Positions 1 to 13,900 of a stretch of 64,000 nt of DNA are shown here, one piece after another. Position numbers and translations under genes: made by a program. The stretch is from Dipylidium caninum (Eukaryota > Platyhelminthes > Cestoda > Cyclophyllidea > Dipylidiidae). Each line of letters opens with the position of its first letter. Positions within the stretch are counted from its first letter, which is position 1. The stretch lies in contig QEYB01000098.1 of NCBI GenBank assembly GCA_017562135.1, positions 201,001-265,000 of the forward strand. The letters are read 5' to 3'. The notes under the pieces are model-generated. The model did not search any database. It was not told where the DNA came from and was given only the letters and a program-made list of their open reading frames with translations.

Positions 1-208
1 TATCCTTTTGGAATGGTGAGGCCGCAGAAGTATAGTCTAAGAAACTTAGCCATTGAGTCAGCTACAAATTCTTACAAATGCTGTGAACACAACCAATGAG
101 TGAAGAATCGTTAAAGTCAAAATTACTCAAGTTATGGTTGAAATAATGGCAGGACGATGAATAAGTCTCAAATGTGAACTGTGGTTTAGTCATCATCAAA
201 CGGCTTAC

Positions 209-3200
209 CAATATGTCCTTCCCCGGTCCAACAATCGGCGTCCACACATCTACCATCAGTTTTACCAATTCCGGAGTTATGCGCCCAGCTGTTATTTGAC
301 AAAAAAGGTAGAAGAATGTTTTAAACATACACAATATCAAAGGGAGTTTAGCACGTTCGAGGTTAAAGACCCTAGAAGGAAAAAATAGAAAACTGACTTT
401 TAACGCGATATCATTTAATTTAACACTCTCCAGCCGATTCTAAAGCACTTAACCAGAGACCCAAAACCATTGGAACATCTGACTGAAAATTTAGACAAAA
501 TAACAAGGAGCACACCGTAGAGAATCAGTGTACCGACGCGCGGTGTTTCACATTTGCGTGAAAATTCTCATACCGAATATAGATGTTTTTTGATTTAAAC
601 ATGCTTCCTCTTAGTAAAATCACATTATTCGGTACTTCTTGACTCCATCTGGTTACAAAACAGTCTGATTAGACTTTTTATTTATAACATTATCATGCGC
701 ACGCGATTACGGCAACGACCGCAATGGTTGCTTCCATGTTATTTTTCATAGATTCAGGTCACCAGTAAAAAAACCCACACTTTTTAACATTTCAAACTGT
801 TTTACTGATGAGATGTCCTTCGAAAATGTTTACAAGCATTATCACCAAGCGCTACTCTAAATCAAATCATTAATATACCTAGGTGGTGTGAGCCCGCATG
901 CCAAGTTTGCGGTACCTACACGTGGTGTGGTTTGTCTACTAGCTCCGTCAATCGATAATATTGACAGCAGGTAAGGCATCATACGATGAATATATAAACA
1001 AATGGTCGACACGTCGTTTATACGGAGGCCAAATTACATTAAAGCCATATCCTTGATGTAGGATCAGGCTTTTACAGTTTTGAATAACCACGATGAAATT
1101 TTGAAAAATATACAAGACTGTGCTAAGTCCACAAACTAGCAGATTTCGTTCAGCCAAAATCTCCACCCACTGAGGTGACTTCAATCTAAGCGACTATATA
1201 ACTCACGACAGTTTAATCCAAAGGCACGGTATATGCGTCAAGCTTCTGTGTAATCGGAATACCATAAATGTGTATGGTTCGTGCACTACTGCGATCATAG
1301 CTGTCAACAAAACAATGCTATCATAGGATTAAATGCGGAACTCACTGACGAGCTAAAGCAGCGGATAGACGATGCTTTAACGAAAGTGTTCATTACAAAT
1401 AGAAGAAAGTTCTATCCCCTTCCTCTCCTTCCATTGAAAAGTTTGGCACATTTTTAAGATTATAAAAAAATATGACTGTAATTTTATCAAATTCGAATAA
1501 CTGAGCTGTTTCACAAAGTAAAGAGGATGTAAAAAGTCTAGGAATATTCAACAATAAAAAAAGTTGCAATGATGATTCGTTCCTCAGTACAGTAAAAAAA
1601 CTCTAAAAAAACACGTACTCCTGCTAGTGAGAACCAAACCGTGAAACCAAACGTGTAGAAACTTAAAACAAGCGAGTAAATAGCGGAGTGATCAGTATGA
1701 ATAAAAAATTAATTAAATTACGTGCAGTGATGACGTGAAAAGTAATACAGAACAATGAATACTTGCATATTTAGGTCAAGTTTCGTGACAGGACTAAATA
1801 TAAGAATTACAGACAAGTCATTACATGACGAAATAATAATTTATGCACGAGACAAGAGTGGGATCAAGCCTAAACACCATAAGGTGCGTATAAATTTAGG
1901 GCAATTTACAGTGCATTGTCAGTAGTAATTAACGCAAAATAAGGTGAGGAATGTTAGGTTTTAAACAGTTAAAGTATAAAGTTGGTCCCCAATTCATTAA
2001 CCCTCGAGTTAATGAGCTGTAATCGGAACAACCAAAAAAGCTCGGAACAAGCAGATAACCAGCACTATGACCGTAAAATAAAAACCAATATGCTAAAGCT
2101 TTAAAGAAAAAGGCAGATAATCGGAAATTCGAATTCATGTTTAAAGATTTGCGTTAGAATTGATATATTAAGCCGCAAACATAGAATTAGTGCAAAATTT
2201 CGGGAAGATGGATGCAAATTGGCGGTCAGGTCAATGAATTAAGAAATAAGAGCTAAAGAGTATTGGGCCGAACCACGAAATGCTCGGTGGCTCACCGAAG
2301 TACAAGAACGACCGGTCTCTGTACATATTCTTGTTGCGAGAATTCGCAAAGCTGATAATATTTGTGACGTAACGACGTAATGATCTCTTCTTTGCCATTA
2401 TGAGATGTAAATTCTTATAAATGAGGTAGAAGGCGAACGAGAAGCACTTCAGAAACCATCAATAAGACTACAGCGAGGCCAACACCAAGCTGATTGGTTC
2501 GATAAATAAGATTCGCATTGCGGGCTTGTGGCAAATGATTTAAACAATGTGTACTACTTTAAACAAATGCTTACTACACAATTAGACCGCAAAATATGAT
2601 AAAAATTAAAGGTCTTGCTAAAAAGAATATTTGACACTACGTTTTACGAGAGCGTAGCTTATGTAGAATATCAACCAAGCACCCGGAAATGTCCAAGTTT
2701 AAATCGATTCTACAACCTTAAATCAATTGAGACGATCGTTGTACATGGAAGTACATAAATACATCACCTTGCCCAAAGTCATTCCAATGTCAATGGCTTA
2801 AAAGTTTATCTCACTATGGAAGACTTCGGCAAATCCTTTGTTTTAATATTTAACGGCATACCTCTAGGTCCGAGCTTACCTCTATTGGAATACATTACTT
2901 TATGAAATCCTTCGTCCTTTTCAAAAATTGCATTATGTCAGGAAATATCCATACTAATAACTAGGAGGTTGAGGAAAATTAACTTCAACAATGCAAGCAA
3001 AATCTCATCATGCTTTTGGTCCATGCTTCCAATCTATCTCTTACCATAATGAACAGCTGCCCGCAACTGAATCAGCTCAAACATTCCAATGGAGGATCCT
3101 AGATGCACAGGTATGTCTGGATTACTCGATATCTCCAACTCCTCAATCTCCTCAAAATTCGAACTTTCTAATGTCATAGAAGCTGCTGTCGAAGAAGTTG

Positions 3201-6200
3201 TTTGTTCTTCAAGTAGTCCTGAGGCAAATAAGTGGTTTTGGACTATTGCGGTATCTTCTCTCACTGAATCAGAAATGGAAGACGTAGATATGATAGGCGT
3301 TTCTAGGAGGTTTGTCGTGGACAACAATGGAAGGCTTTGGCATGTTGATGGGCCAAGTAGGTCTCTTGTCATGTCACTGGAATCCGCGGAATCATCTGAG
3401 TTCAGGAGTGGGGCAACAACTAGTTCACTGTGGGCAGGACAGACTCCAATGGGCTTCTGAGCGTCGTTTGGAATGAATAAAGTCCCGTGTGAGACTGAAC
3501 CCATTGTAGTATACTTTCGACGTGATCGACGGCGTGAGGATCGTCGGTGGAATCCGCTTGGGAGGGTAGCAGAAGCTTGCTGCATTCGAGATGTAACTGT
3601 AAAAAATGCGGGAGGAAATAGGGACTTCTTTCGCTTCTTGATGATCTAATTCTTGCTCATCATCTTACTGTACTCCTACTTCTATGGAGCAATTATCATG
3701 CAACGGCAATGTCGACAATATTGTTTAAAATCCGCTTAAGTGGTGTAGCAATGACCCTTTCTTAAGAAAAATCTAGTATAGGATGCTTCTACTTACTGTG
3801 TCAACATTCCTGGAGTGTATAAATTAATCTTTTACTCATTGTTCGCCATTTCTCCCACACAGCCTATTACGTTTCGCCAAGAAATAACTTAGAATGTTTA
3901 TTCTTCGTGCACTGTCAACCATCATATGCTAAGGCTTCTTCATTTTAGTCAGGTACATATTCTCTTTGATAAAAAGTGTTTTACAACAAGACATGGAAAA
4001 TGAGTCCCTCCAACATGCAACTCAATTTTTGCACAGACTACCGTCTGCTGAGCGAAAGTGCGTAGTATGATGATGTCTTTTCGACTACAGACAAAAACTG
4101 TCTGTATTTCGGCAGATGGTGGCAAACTACAGTTCAATTGGCTCCTTTACAATCTTTGACACTTTTAAGAAACAAGTTGAATAGAAAGTGATGGCAAAGA
4201 GTAATGCCTACCCAACTGCTTGAGCTGATCGCAGACTAGGCCAGAAGTGTGGCGCAGGAAGGTTAGATGAACGACTGGTCCAGCGTTCTTGAGCAAACTT
4301 GCGGCGGCTTTGTTGGACAGGGTCTTTAAGTCGATTCCGTTCACCTTGGGACAAAGTTAAAAGTAGAGATTAGTAAGTGACAATTAGACAGAAGTGTTTA
4401 CTTTCCATTTACGAGTTCACTTGTGGGGAATCGTATTTATTGGCAATACATTATGCTCTCAATCCTATAGCCTTTACCTATCTGTCTTAAAAAATTATGG
4501 CCCCAGGGAAGGTACATGGATCGCAGGAACCACATGACATATAAAAATGACTGTTCAGCTTCACAGCCACTCGACCGTGCAAGAATCATTGATTGCTTCC
4601 ACTCATTCTCATCTCACCTTGATAATCTGGTCGTGTCTCTTGATTCTGCCCGAAGTGCTTGCCAATCCATTAGGGAGAACATCTTGAACGAAAATTCCCG
4701 TAACCGCTACAAAAAGTTGCCACGCATCCCCATTACTATACGTGATTTGGTTTCATCCTCAAATAAGAGAAGAAAATTCACCGCTGTCCTCCTTTTTCTC
4801 CGAGACATAACCCACAATGGTGAGTCCCAGGCCACAATTTTGAGCCCGTGGAGGTTTTCTTAACAAGACGGAAAACTCCACACATTCACCCGTCTGCTCC
4901 GCGCCTTTAGCCGTGTCCTCGACTCTTAGCACCGGAGAAATGATCGACCTCTCCAAGGCTTCCTCTTCGTGTGGAGGTGGGACCGTGGATCTGACAACTT
5001 GAGGGGCTGTCTTTTGCGTTTCTGAGGTCGATGGTAGGAGCGGAAGCATGAGATCGGAAAAGCAATCCAAAAATTCATCCAGCGAGTCGGTTGGCACAAT
5101 GCTGAAGTAAAAACGCCTATCCAGTCATCATCAGTAGTGAAGATTGATGGTGACAGAGAATGCAATATCTGCCGCATGGAATAGACTGGGGTTTTGGTAA
5201 AAAGAGAAGGCAACTGGATGGAAATATTCTCACCACAGAGGGCCAAGAGGTTGTCGAATCCTGACCTTTCGACTCTGTTCTTCAAATACAGCAGCCAGGG
5301 CAGCAGGATTCCCACGGGCAGGTCGAGCGACCAGCAGGCTGATGGAAGGGCAACTAGAAATATTGGTGTTGGAGGTGCTAGTAGTGGCTGTAGAAGGAGA
5401 ACTAGTTGTTGATGTGTTATTTGTAGAAACGGCAGTAAAGGCGTAATTAGCGACGACGGACTGTCGAAGGAGTCGAGCCACCTGATCCGGACCCAAACCC
5501 CTGGTCGAGACCTCGCCAACTCGCAAAATCATGTCGCCAGGTCGGAGATTTCCTCCCTAAAATGGGGTTATCAACATAACTTCCACTTACTCTTGGTACT
5601 TTGTTGTTTAAAAAGAGGTGGTGTGTATTTAACATTCCCACATCATTAAAAGTATACGCTATCAATGTTTATCCTCCTCTCATCATTTCAGTTTAAGTTA
5701 ATCTTGGAATTCATGAACCATAGATGGTATTAATTCATGGTGTTCTGATTGCAATATTATAAAGCAGGCCCTCTAATCGCCAAACATTATATTAACCGTT
5801 TGGGAAAAGGTTTGGCCAGTTGCAGCTGTAATTTCTGCCAGCACGAAATGTGCCAGACGTCATTTTGACAACGCTATTATGCCGAGGGTAACGAAATCCA
5901 GTCGAATAGGAAAGTACTGCATTTTCAGGGACGGAAGGCATATTTTTCGATGACTCTTTAAACTTGGAAACAGATTATCATTTAAAGTGGTGCATTCTTC
6001 CCAACGTGGAACCACATGTCGTCTAAATGCAAATCCCAACCTACGCAGAGTATTCTTACCTCGCCGCCAGGGCAGCACGAGGAAGGTATGATGTGTTAGT
6101 TACGGCTAGTACAAATTAGTCTTTTAACGACTCCATAAAGTTATAGTTAGCCCAAACAATTCCTTTATGATTTATAGCTTTTAGTCCATTTTGAGCCCTC

Positions 6201-6725
6201 CAGGCTCTCCATATTCCAGATGATTTGAAGATCCTTTTTTACTTTTAATTTTAAAATATGTGCAAGAGTGTGTCTGTGCAACCTCTAGGAATGGCTGCTT
6301 CTACCAACTCTCCTCTTTCATTAGTGGAATAGGCCCTTGAGTGATTTATTATTTTTTACACTTGCTCCCGATTTTCCACATGGGCGGGAAGTTAAATCGC
6401 ACACTACCTGAATAATTTCCTCATTGCACTAAGCAGATTGGTAAATTTCAACAGAAAGATTAAACTTATTCGAACATAGAGTGGACTGGTTTTAACCTAA
6501 AACATAATTCCGATGCCAACTCGCCACGCCCCATTAGTTTTGGGTCATCAGACTAAAGGTTTAAAAAGGCATTGATTTTGTACCTACCAGATCCGCATTG
6601 CTTCCTGGTATAATGTTGCGTACAAGGACGCCTGTAGTTTTGTTGCCGAGAAGACCAAATCCAAAACTGCTGCTCGAGTCGTTATGAAGACAGACCAATT
6701 CTACTTCTGACCATTCAGAATTGAG
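209..6725 (-). CDS. PATJ: PATJ/MPDZ-like multi-PDZ polarity scaffold, internal fragment
   Basis: Seven exons modelled on the minus strand, in transcript order: 6588-6725, 5234-5556, 4782-5101, 4618-4706, 4212-4344, 3045-3596, 209-288. All introns are GT..AG and all six junctions agree in phase (0, 2, 1, 0, 1, 1). The product holds two PDZ domains, a long Ser/Thr-rich linker with a basic cluster (RRSSRRRSRR), then a stretch with W..IVGP..DIL that resembles the conserved linker before the next PDZ of PATJ and MPDZ (MUPP1). In that family the protein is a Crumbs-complex scaffold at apical junctions, with an N-terminal L27 domain that binds PALS1 and many PDZ domains that bind C-terminal peptides. 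The order PDZ2-like, PDZ3-like, linker matches the N-terminal third of the family. The gene runs off the left edge, where PDZ4 onward should lie. L27 and PDZ1 exons upstream of 6725 were not resolved. I cannot decide between PATJ and MPDZ orthology; flatworms may carry one ancestral gene. Confidence 0.82.
289..3044 (-). other. Large intron of the PATJ-like gene
   Basis: The donor GTAAGAG is at 3044-3038 and the acceptor, preceded by TTTTTTTGTC and ending AACAG, is at 289-290. The two flanking exons join in phase 1 to give HYAGRITPELV. The interior is AT-rich with short, non-conserved open frames. I see no second exon, RNA gene or repeat in it. Confidence 0.6.
4212..5101 (-). other. PATJ: PDZ3-like domain
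   Basis: Built from three exons (4782-5101, 4618-4706, 4212-4344) with introns of 75 and 273 bp. After an acidic and Pro-rich lead the domain starts FSVLLRKPP, has the loop GLGLTIVGYVSEKK, then TGIFVQDVLPNG, GRIKRHDQIIKVNGIDL and NAGPVVHLTFLRH. The GYxxxKK...GIFV pattern and the NAG.VVHLT ending are typical of the third PDZ of PATJ/MPDZ. The exon breaks fall after EDS and after QIIK, and reading across both restores an uninterrupted PDZ fold. Confidence 0.82.
5234..6725 (-). other. PATJ: PDZ2-like domain with low-complexity insertion
   Basis: Encoded by two exons, 6588-6725 and 5234-5556, joined at phase 0. The first carries the WSEVELV start, the carboxylate-binding loop as FGFGLLG, and the VLVRNIIPGSNADL segment. 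The second continues GGNLRPGDMILRVG and helix B with DQVARLLRQS. In PATJ/MPDZ PDZ2 the last strand (..LVAR) follows about six residues after this helix. Here SLLVARPA appears only after roughly 40 residues rich in Thr, Ser and Asn. The core is otherwise complete. The exon ends with a variable tail after the domain. Confidence 0.8.
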
Positions 6726-9700
6726 CTAAATATGAAGTTACATAAATTTCTTTAAACGTATTATTGTTTCCCTTGAATTAAAATGAAATGTGAGTATATA
6801 AGCCGTCCTCACAGGAATGTCTATCTTACTCAAACTTCCAGGTAATTCCCTTACGCATGAAAAACTAATGATACCCGCCGGTGTGTTAAGTGGTAGAAAT
6901 TCGAAGGCGTTGTAAATCGTCCAGCTTTCAAAAACATGAACAGTTTCAGTGGCTTTGCGTTTTAGAATATGCGGACTTAGTAAGGGAAGATGCTAAGCAC
7001 GAAAATGGGATTTTCGTTGTGACTAGTTATACCAAATTCGGCATACGTTTGGACATTCAACCGGCAAATTATCTAGGAAGTTTAGGGGTAGGTTACCATT
7101 CATGCTTTCAATTAATTCCTTTTAAACCTTCTTTGATGGAAATATTCACACAATTCATTTACACTTCCTCTGATGGCACAAGGACACACTAATACTATAG
7201 GGGTATACGTAGGTTATTCGAGTCTTTGCCTGTACCCGACTATGGCATTTGATAAAATGGATTTATTTTCCATATACAAAACGAATAACGAACCATATTG
7301 AAATACCGTTGAGAGTGGAAGCCATTTACGGTCCATTCCTTACTCCTTCCCGGCGTGGCTACGAGGAAGCAACAGAGATCAGTTCGAATGTTACTATCAG
7401 GATTTAACTATTCTGCGACAGAGTCCAGAAATCAACCGAACGGCATAGAGTGAACAAATGCCTACAAGCAGCCAAGAAGCACTGCACTGCTGGCCAAGAA
7501 TTCTCGCATCCATTCAATAATGTCCTTCCTGCCTACCCAACACGGCTGTCCAATCACCTCACGACCACAGATCGCGTCCTCATTGGCCAGACAGCGAATC
7601 GAATCAAGCGCCCACGTTCCCAACCACTGCCTTTAATCTGCTCGTGTCTGCCTATTCGCTTAAATATTTAGAATCACATTGTTTTAAACAACCTCCCCCC
7701 CTGCCGGTCTAGAGCTCGATGCGTCCACACGCATAAATCATCGCGTTTGCTTTGTGTGCTTCAAATAGTATGTCTCAGATTTGAAAGCTGGTCTTCATTC
7801 CTCTATACAAACTAAATATCGTGAATTAGCAGGGCACCAAATTGTAAGAGAAATCTATTGATCGAAAAAGACCCAATTAAGCTTGTTTCCAACGTCACTT
7901 TACGCGCATTTATTTATAGCCATGTTAAATATATTGAACGAGGCCAACAAGTTTACTGCCTTCTGGAGGTTTCCTGACAAACACATTTCTTCAAATTCGT
8001 ACTAGTATGCATTTTGCATCAATATCTGTGGAAAAAATTACGGCATTTCAGCCTTTCTTGACCAAGACCAGAGTAATCGTGTAGCAAAATATTCTCCCCC
8101 TATTTTTCACTGGGTTGGAGTTCACGCCACCCATAATATTGGCAAAAACCATGTGAAATATGTAGAGTTTCGAGCATATTACCTCTAAGGTCATAACGTT
8201 GAAGACTACTGAGAGTAAGAATTGTCATTAAAGACTAAATACACAACCGAAATGGTGAATGATGAGGTATTACGAGGTAATTAGGTCAGTTGAACGGCAA
8301 ATTTATCGTCTCAAGACCACCTAATTTCTATACATCGCAGGTATGTAACACATTTGTAGCAGCTAAAATATTGACCTGGACCAGTTACAGTCTCAGTGTC
8401 CATTTTTTAACGTTAAACTGCTTTTCGCTTAACTATTGCGGAATTTCAAGAAATACCGCGTCCCGTTGGGGCGTAAATATGATATCAAAGATGGTGTGGA
8501 GGGTCAATCAGGCTCCCAGCCTATTCTGAGTCAGAAATGTTGATAGATGCATCTCTTCTGCAGAATTGGGTGACTTCCAGGAGGCGAAGGAACAAGCCTT
8601 GCTGGTTATTTGTCTCTTGGTAATGAAGAATGCACAAGTAAAACAAGGCCAAGAAGTAGGCAACGCCATCAGTAAAGAGGGCCCTTACATTCAGACTACT
8701 CAAGACTTCGCATAACAAATTGAATTTGTGAATTTTACTTATTATAAACATTTCGCCTTAGTTGTTAAGCTTTATTAGCCTATATGACTATGACTACTTA
8801 AAATGGGAATTCGGAAGAAATTTCAAGGAATAATCTTTACACCAATGACGATCTAAGAAGATACGCTTTGATGCAATTAGGCGAGAATTTTAAATCAGAA
8901 ATGAAAATTCTCGACCCACCGCCAGTCATCTCAGCCAATATAAATCAACATTACTTTTCCTCACCAAGCTGGGCGGTTGACAGATCTACAATGGGCTCTT
9001 GGGTTCAACATAGGCCAGCATTGATTTTGATAAATTAACCAAAATGGTCTTTCTACCGCCTAATGAGGAACGTCGAATCGTCGAAAAACTCTTTCTCTTA
9101 TGAAGCCTATCCAGCGCTGGTGCCTTGTCTCCAAGTCGGCGGGATTTTTATGGTACCGCTACAATCAAGTCAATAGACTGTTCTTTTCAGTAGGCTCAAC
9201 CTTACTCCATTACCACTGGAATTGGAAACGGAGAGAATTAGGTGAAGGCTAGTCATAAAAGAATAATGCATTTAGCTCCCAAATTAAATAATTCGTTTAC
9301 CTGCCTCCGAGTAAGCAACTCAACATTAATCTCTCCTCTCCACACTTGACAACCTTATTGTGTTTTTAATTAATACTCGTATCTTCAATGATCTTCCGAC
9401 GACTTCTCTTAAATCACTCAAAATTCTCCTACCCGGAAACTAATAGCAGTGTGAAACGGTCAAGTCATAGCTGGATCGCATTCACAGTGTTACCCAAGCA
9501 AGAGAATGTCACAGAAATTATACTGGATTAACTTTTAAGAGAAAATTCGCCATTGTCAAGATTCCAGAGACTGTTTAGACATATCCTAAAATAGATGAAG
9601 CGTAATGTGAATTGAGAGGCAGTCACCTAATTCGGGTGACAAGGAAGACGTAAATGGTTGTCCTCACCTAAATTGATCAGAGATTTCAACTTTCATTCAC

Positions 9701-10910
9701 GTATTTCCCTTTAACTTATAAAGTTAAAATTTCTTACCTTTTCTTAAGTTAACAAGCAAAACATGTATTCAATGACAGTTGCCCTGGCAAATAAACAAAC
9801 AAAGTAGTTAAATAACTGTAAGCCCTGCATATGACAACCCCTTCACCCATTAGAGACCGGATTCACTAAGCGTCATGGTCTACACATTCAATCGCACATC
9901 AAGGCCAGCGGACCATGATCATGGCTGCCAAAAATCGTGAACACTCAAGTTTGAGTTGCCCTTGTTCTCCTTAACAATGGAGGGGACAAACTCATGTCAC
10001 TATTACGGCTGTTTGTCGAAAATTAGTTGCAAACATGCGTGTTTTAGTGATCTACGAGGTACCCTCACAGGAGCAATGTTTAGCATTCAATCCACTCCCT
10101 CAAAACGTCCCCATTTTTAAAGGTAAGACACCTTTGGAAAAATTTCTCATGCGGCGCAAATAAATAACCATTTGGAGTGAAGGCAATTGCATTATGTCCT
10201 ACGTATTGAGTACCATGTGCCCATGTGGAAGAAGGCAGTCAACGGAAGTGAATTCCACTTCAGGGAAGTTGCTTTGGCTACAGAAATACCACTCCTGTTA
10301 GCCTTTTCAAGCGGGTTTTCATCCGTTTAAAGATTTAATAACAAGATCAACCAAAAGTCCATGTTCTCAACGCACCCAAATTCTAAAAAGGCTAAGAAAG
10401 ACATGCTTAATGATCCCAGATACTGAGGTTTTTAAGGACATCTAAGAATGAATAGCAATCTTATCCCCTGATGCAACCTCCTGACACCTTTAAAAAGGAA
10501 CTTTCTGACGCTAAGATTTGACGTGAATGTCGTTCGTGCATTCTTGGCAGCACAAACTCGGATGAGTTCATGAAATAATCAATTGCTACGAGCTAGAAAC
10601 TATTTAAGTATTTGTTGACGAATTTTGACTTGAGTCATCCAGCTAGGATGTTAAGAGATTTGTTAAGACCCTCAAAATGACTGCCATAACTGAAGTCATT
10701 ATAAAACCTCCTTTATCCAAACAATCGGCAAAAATATAGTGTACAAACGATATGATTAGAGGGGACATCATTCAAAGTGGGGAGAGAAAAGCGTTAGAAA
10801 GTTGGCTTTAAAATGAGTACAAGAGCAGATCGTAAGTTTTCAAATTAAAGAAAACTACGGCACGGGATTGCTTTTCCTACAAACCTAATAGAAGGCGGGA
10901 TATCCCCTTT
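6726..10910. other. Unresolved upstream intron or intergenic stretch
   Basis: This lies between the first modelled PATJ-like exon and the stop codon of INTS5. It should contain either the missing L27/PDZ1 exons or a long upstream intron. A GC-richer block at about 7320-7680 has open frames on both strands but no recognisable domain. A 49-bp segment at 8689-8737 (minus), flanked by an AG and a GTAAGG, could be part of an L27 exon but is too short to call. No tRNA, repeat array or clear promoter was seen. Confidence 0.4.
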
Positions 10911-13900
10911 TCAGTCATCAAGAACCACCATCACCTCGCCATCAACGTCAATTTCCCGAATGCGGCCCCCTTCATCATCCTCATCTTCCTCAATTTCCGT
11001 CGATTCCTCTTCGTCATCCTCATCCTCACCTTCATCTCCCCCTTTACGATTGAGGATGGAAAGGAGACGTCTACCGCTTGCGGAAAAGCTTCCTAACGAT
11101 GAGGATGAAGATGAAAACGAAGAAGGTGAGGTGAATTGCAACAGACGTGGGACAATACTGGCCAGTCCCTCTTCCACTAGATGTGATTGTACCAAAGCGC
11201 GCAACATTCCTGCGTTCAAGGTAAAAACACCGTCGTTGCCCCCCGCGACACCGTTGCCACCTCGCCATGCTAGATAGGCTCGAAGGCGAACGCTACGGCG
11301 TATTTCCGAAAGGAAAAAAGCCGTCTCTCGTGGGGTCAACAAACGCAGAAGACTCTCCACGGGGGGCGGTGGCAATGGAGGTTGCGGAGAGGTTGAGGAG
11401 GCAGAAGGATGGTTATTCTTCGGGATGTAGGGAAATTGGGCCAAACGGGTGACGAGGAATTCCGTGGCTTTGTAAAGACGACTTGAAGTATCAACACGTC
11501 GGTGACCATGATCTATAGCCAGCTGGAAAAAATTACAGAGGCTTCTGATGTCCCGCATTTTGAGAGCTCGGGACCTATGATTTACTCACTTACTCCACAT
11601 GTTAAGTAATTAAACCCCTCGATGAGATGGACGCGGCCCTATTTATAAGGTTTTTTACGTATCACTGCTCTGATATTTTGAGTGATTAACTAGAGTTCGC
11701 ACGAACTTATAATTTCAGTAGATCGAAATTTTAAGATATTAGTGAGACCTTTAGAGCACGTTGTCTAGCAACGATTGGAATGCCCGGAAGGGGAAAAACT
11801 CCAAGAGCTATTTGAACGGCGGCATCGTCTGTGAAGGTGGGAACGGGCACACGGGGGGCAAGTACGGAGGCCCAAATCACTTCCAGCCCCGATAGCAGGC
11901 CCAACAATAATCTCATTGCTGGGAGAGGAAGCCTTTTATTTTCATCGTTATTGTCATTTTCTACAAGACAAAGACGCACTAATTAAAATGTCAACTACTG
12001 AAAAAGTCGCTAGTAACACGTTATATATGGAAAAAGGACTTGGAGGTGCCACAATTTATCACGACTGGACTTAAATATTTTAATCTAGTAAATACCCACA
12101 CGCCCCCTTTTTTAAATGGGAAACTCACGCACCAATGGAGCGACTTGCTAAAATTTTATTCGTTCGGAAGTAACTCGCACGGACTTTGGAAATACGCTGC
12201 ACTATAGGGAGAAATAAAAGATTAGCTAGACCATCAGTACGTCGCGTCCTGCCCGCCACAAGGTCAGAACGATAGTTCATTTCAAGAAAATCAGTTTCTA
12301 ACACTAATGGATCAATCAAACATCACGCAGAAGCGCAAGACGAGTTGGTACTACTCAAAGACACGTAGTTCTGTACACTCTCCTGCAACAACACATCACT
12401 AAGAGGAAAGTCGGCGCCTACTTTTTTGTGGTGAATGAGTAAGAAGTATTTAAGGAACTTCTTTAACGACATGCCAATGACTTGCTGCTACATTCAATAA
12501 AACTTGAAAAAGAAGAATGTGTTTAAGATATCGCCAAAAACGTTTACCAGTATAAATTGTAGGTAATTAGGTTACCCAACTTGCACGAACGTTAATCGAC
12601 TCGTCGCCTCAAAGGTAGTATCGTAAAATGAAACGGGAAGGCATTGAGCTAGTGAACTGGCATCGGTGACAAAAGACTGTTGTAAATTTGACATTACCTA
12701 AATTTCGAACGCCCGATTTGAACAAGTCACCAACGAATACAAGTTGGGTGGTCCGAAGAGAGGTGAAAGTTGTCAGAAATAACAAATTACCTTGAGTACT
12801 TGTCGACGATTGTGAGGGAGGTTGCAACAAGAGGTCCAAGAATCCCCAAAGAACACGTTCGCTGTTGCAAGGGGAAGGGCGTTTCCAGTCGGGCAAAAAA
12901 GCTCGTAAAAGTGCGAGAATACGCTCCAGACCCAAGCCACATGGTTGTTGATGAGTGGGTGAGTTTAAAGAACAGGTTTGGATATTCGTCTGCGGTAGCT
13001 GAAGCCCATGTGGAAGAAGAGCATCTTCCAGTGCTTCACCAAAGTAGTGTTGGTAATTGACATTGATGCCAGACACTGACGCTGAGGATGAAATTAATCG
13101 GCGGACCAGATGAATCCAGAGGCAAGTTGAGGGCTTCCACGTATAAGAATCCTCATTTTGAGAAACCCTGGAGTTCAGCGGATTACGTCGAATCAATTGT
13201 CCTTTAATGACTGTCGTTTTGAATGTGAGATCTGTAGAGAGAGGCGGTGGTGGATTGGCTAGAAGACTCGATGGTCCCTCGGCATTTTCAAGAAGGGAGA
13301 TAGGTGCTTGTTCGAATAGGAATGACATCCTTGTGGCCTAATAACAAAAAAGAGAATCAATAAGTCTTACCTTTTTCAAAAAAAAAACCTACAGAAAACT
13401 TGTCGCACGCCGCTTGGGCTATGCTAACCAGCGCGGACTTTCTGACTAAATCTTCTGCTTCAGCAAATACTTCCAACAGCCTTTCAACTCGCTGAAAGGC
13501 TCGAATAACCACTTCCTGAAATTCGATATTAGCCTGGTCCAGTCTTTCCATGAGAAAAACCAGAAGAAAAACCAGTCGTCGACCGACACAAATGCTATCG
13601 CTCACGGAAAGACGCGTAGGAGGTTGGTGCTCGACCGACTCAATGAGGTGGAGAATTACCTCCATACTCTTTAGAAGGAAAAATTGAAGTGATAAACAAA
13701 ATAAAGCAAACTACATAGCAATACCTTCAGTTCGGGTTCTTCAACAAGGCTAGAAAGAAATGACACGAAACGTGGCAGGAGAGCAGTTATTGAGGGACTC
13801 AATTGCAAAAATGTAGCATCACCGCCCTTTTGCTCATGTCGAACAAGCCAGAGAAGATTAAGCAACGTCTTTCGCTGACTCTCAGAAGACATATTGATGA

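Noticed and set aside
5860..6078. Possible exon between the two PDZ2 exons, with a GTAAGA donor at 6041
   Set aside because: Inserting it breaks the phase, while the direct join 6588 to 5556 restores an intact PDZ core.
8689..8737. Possible L27-domain micro-exon of the PATJ-like gene on the minus strand (KFNLLCEVLSSLN)
   Set aside because: Only 16 codons, a poor acceptor, and no neighbouring exon to complete an L27 or PDZ1 domain.
10960..11277. Plus-strand Ser-rich frame overlapping the last INTS5 exon
   Set aside because: Antisense shadow of the acidic Asp/Glu tail coded on the minus strand.
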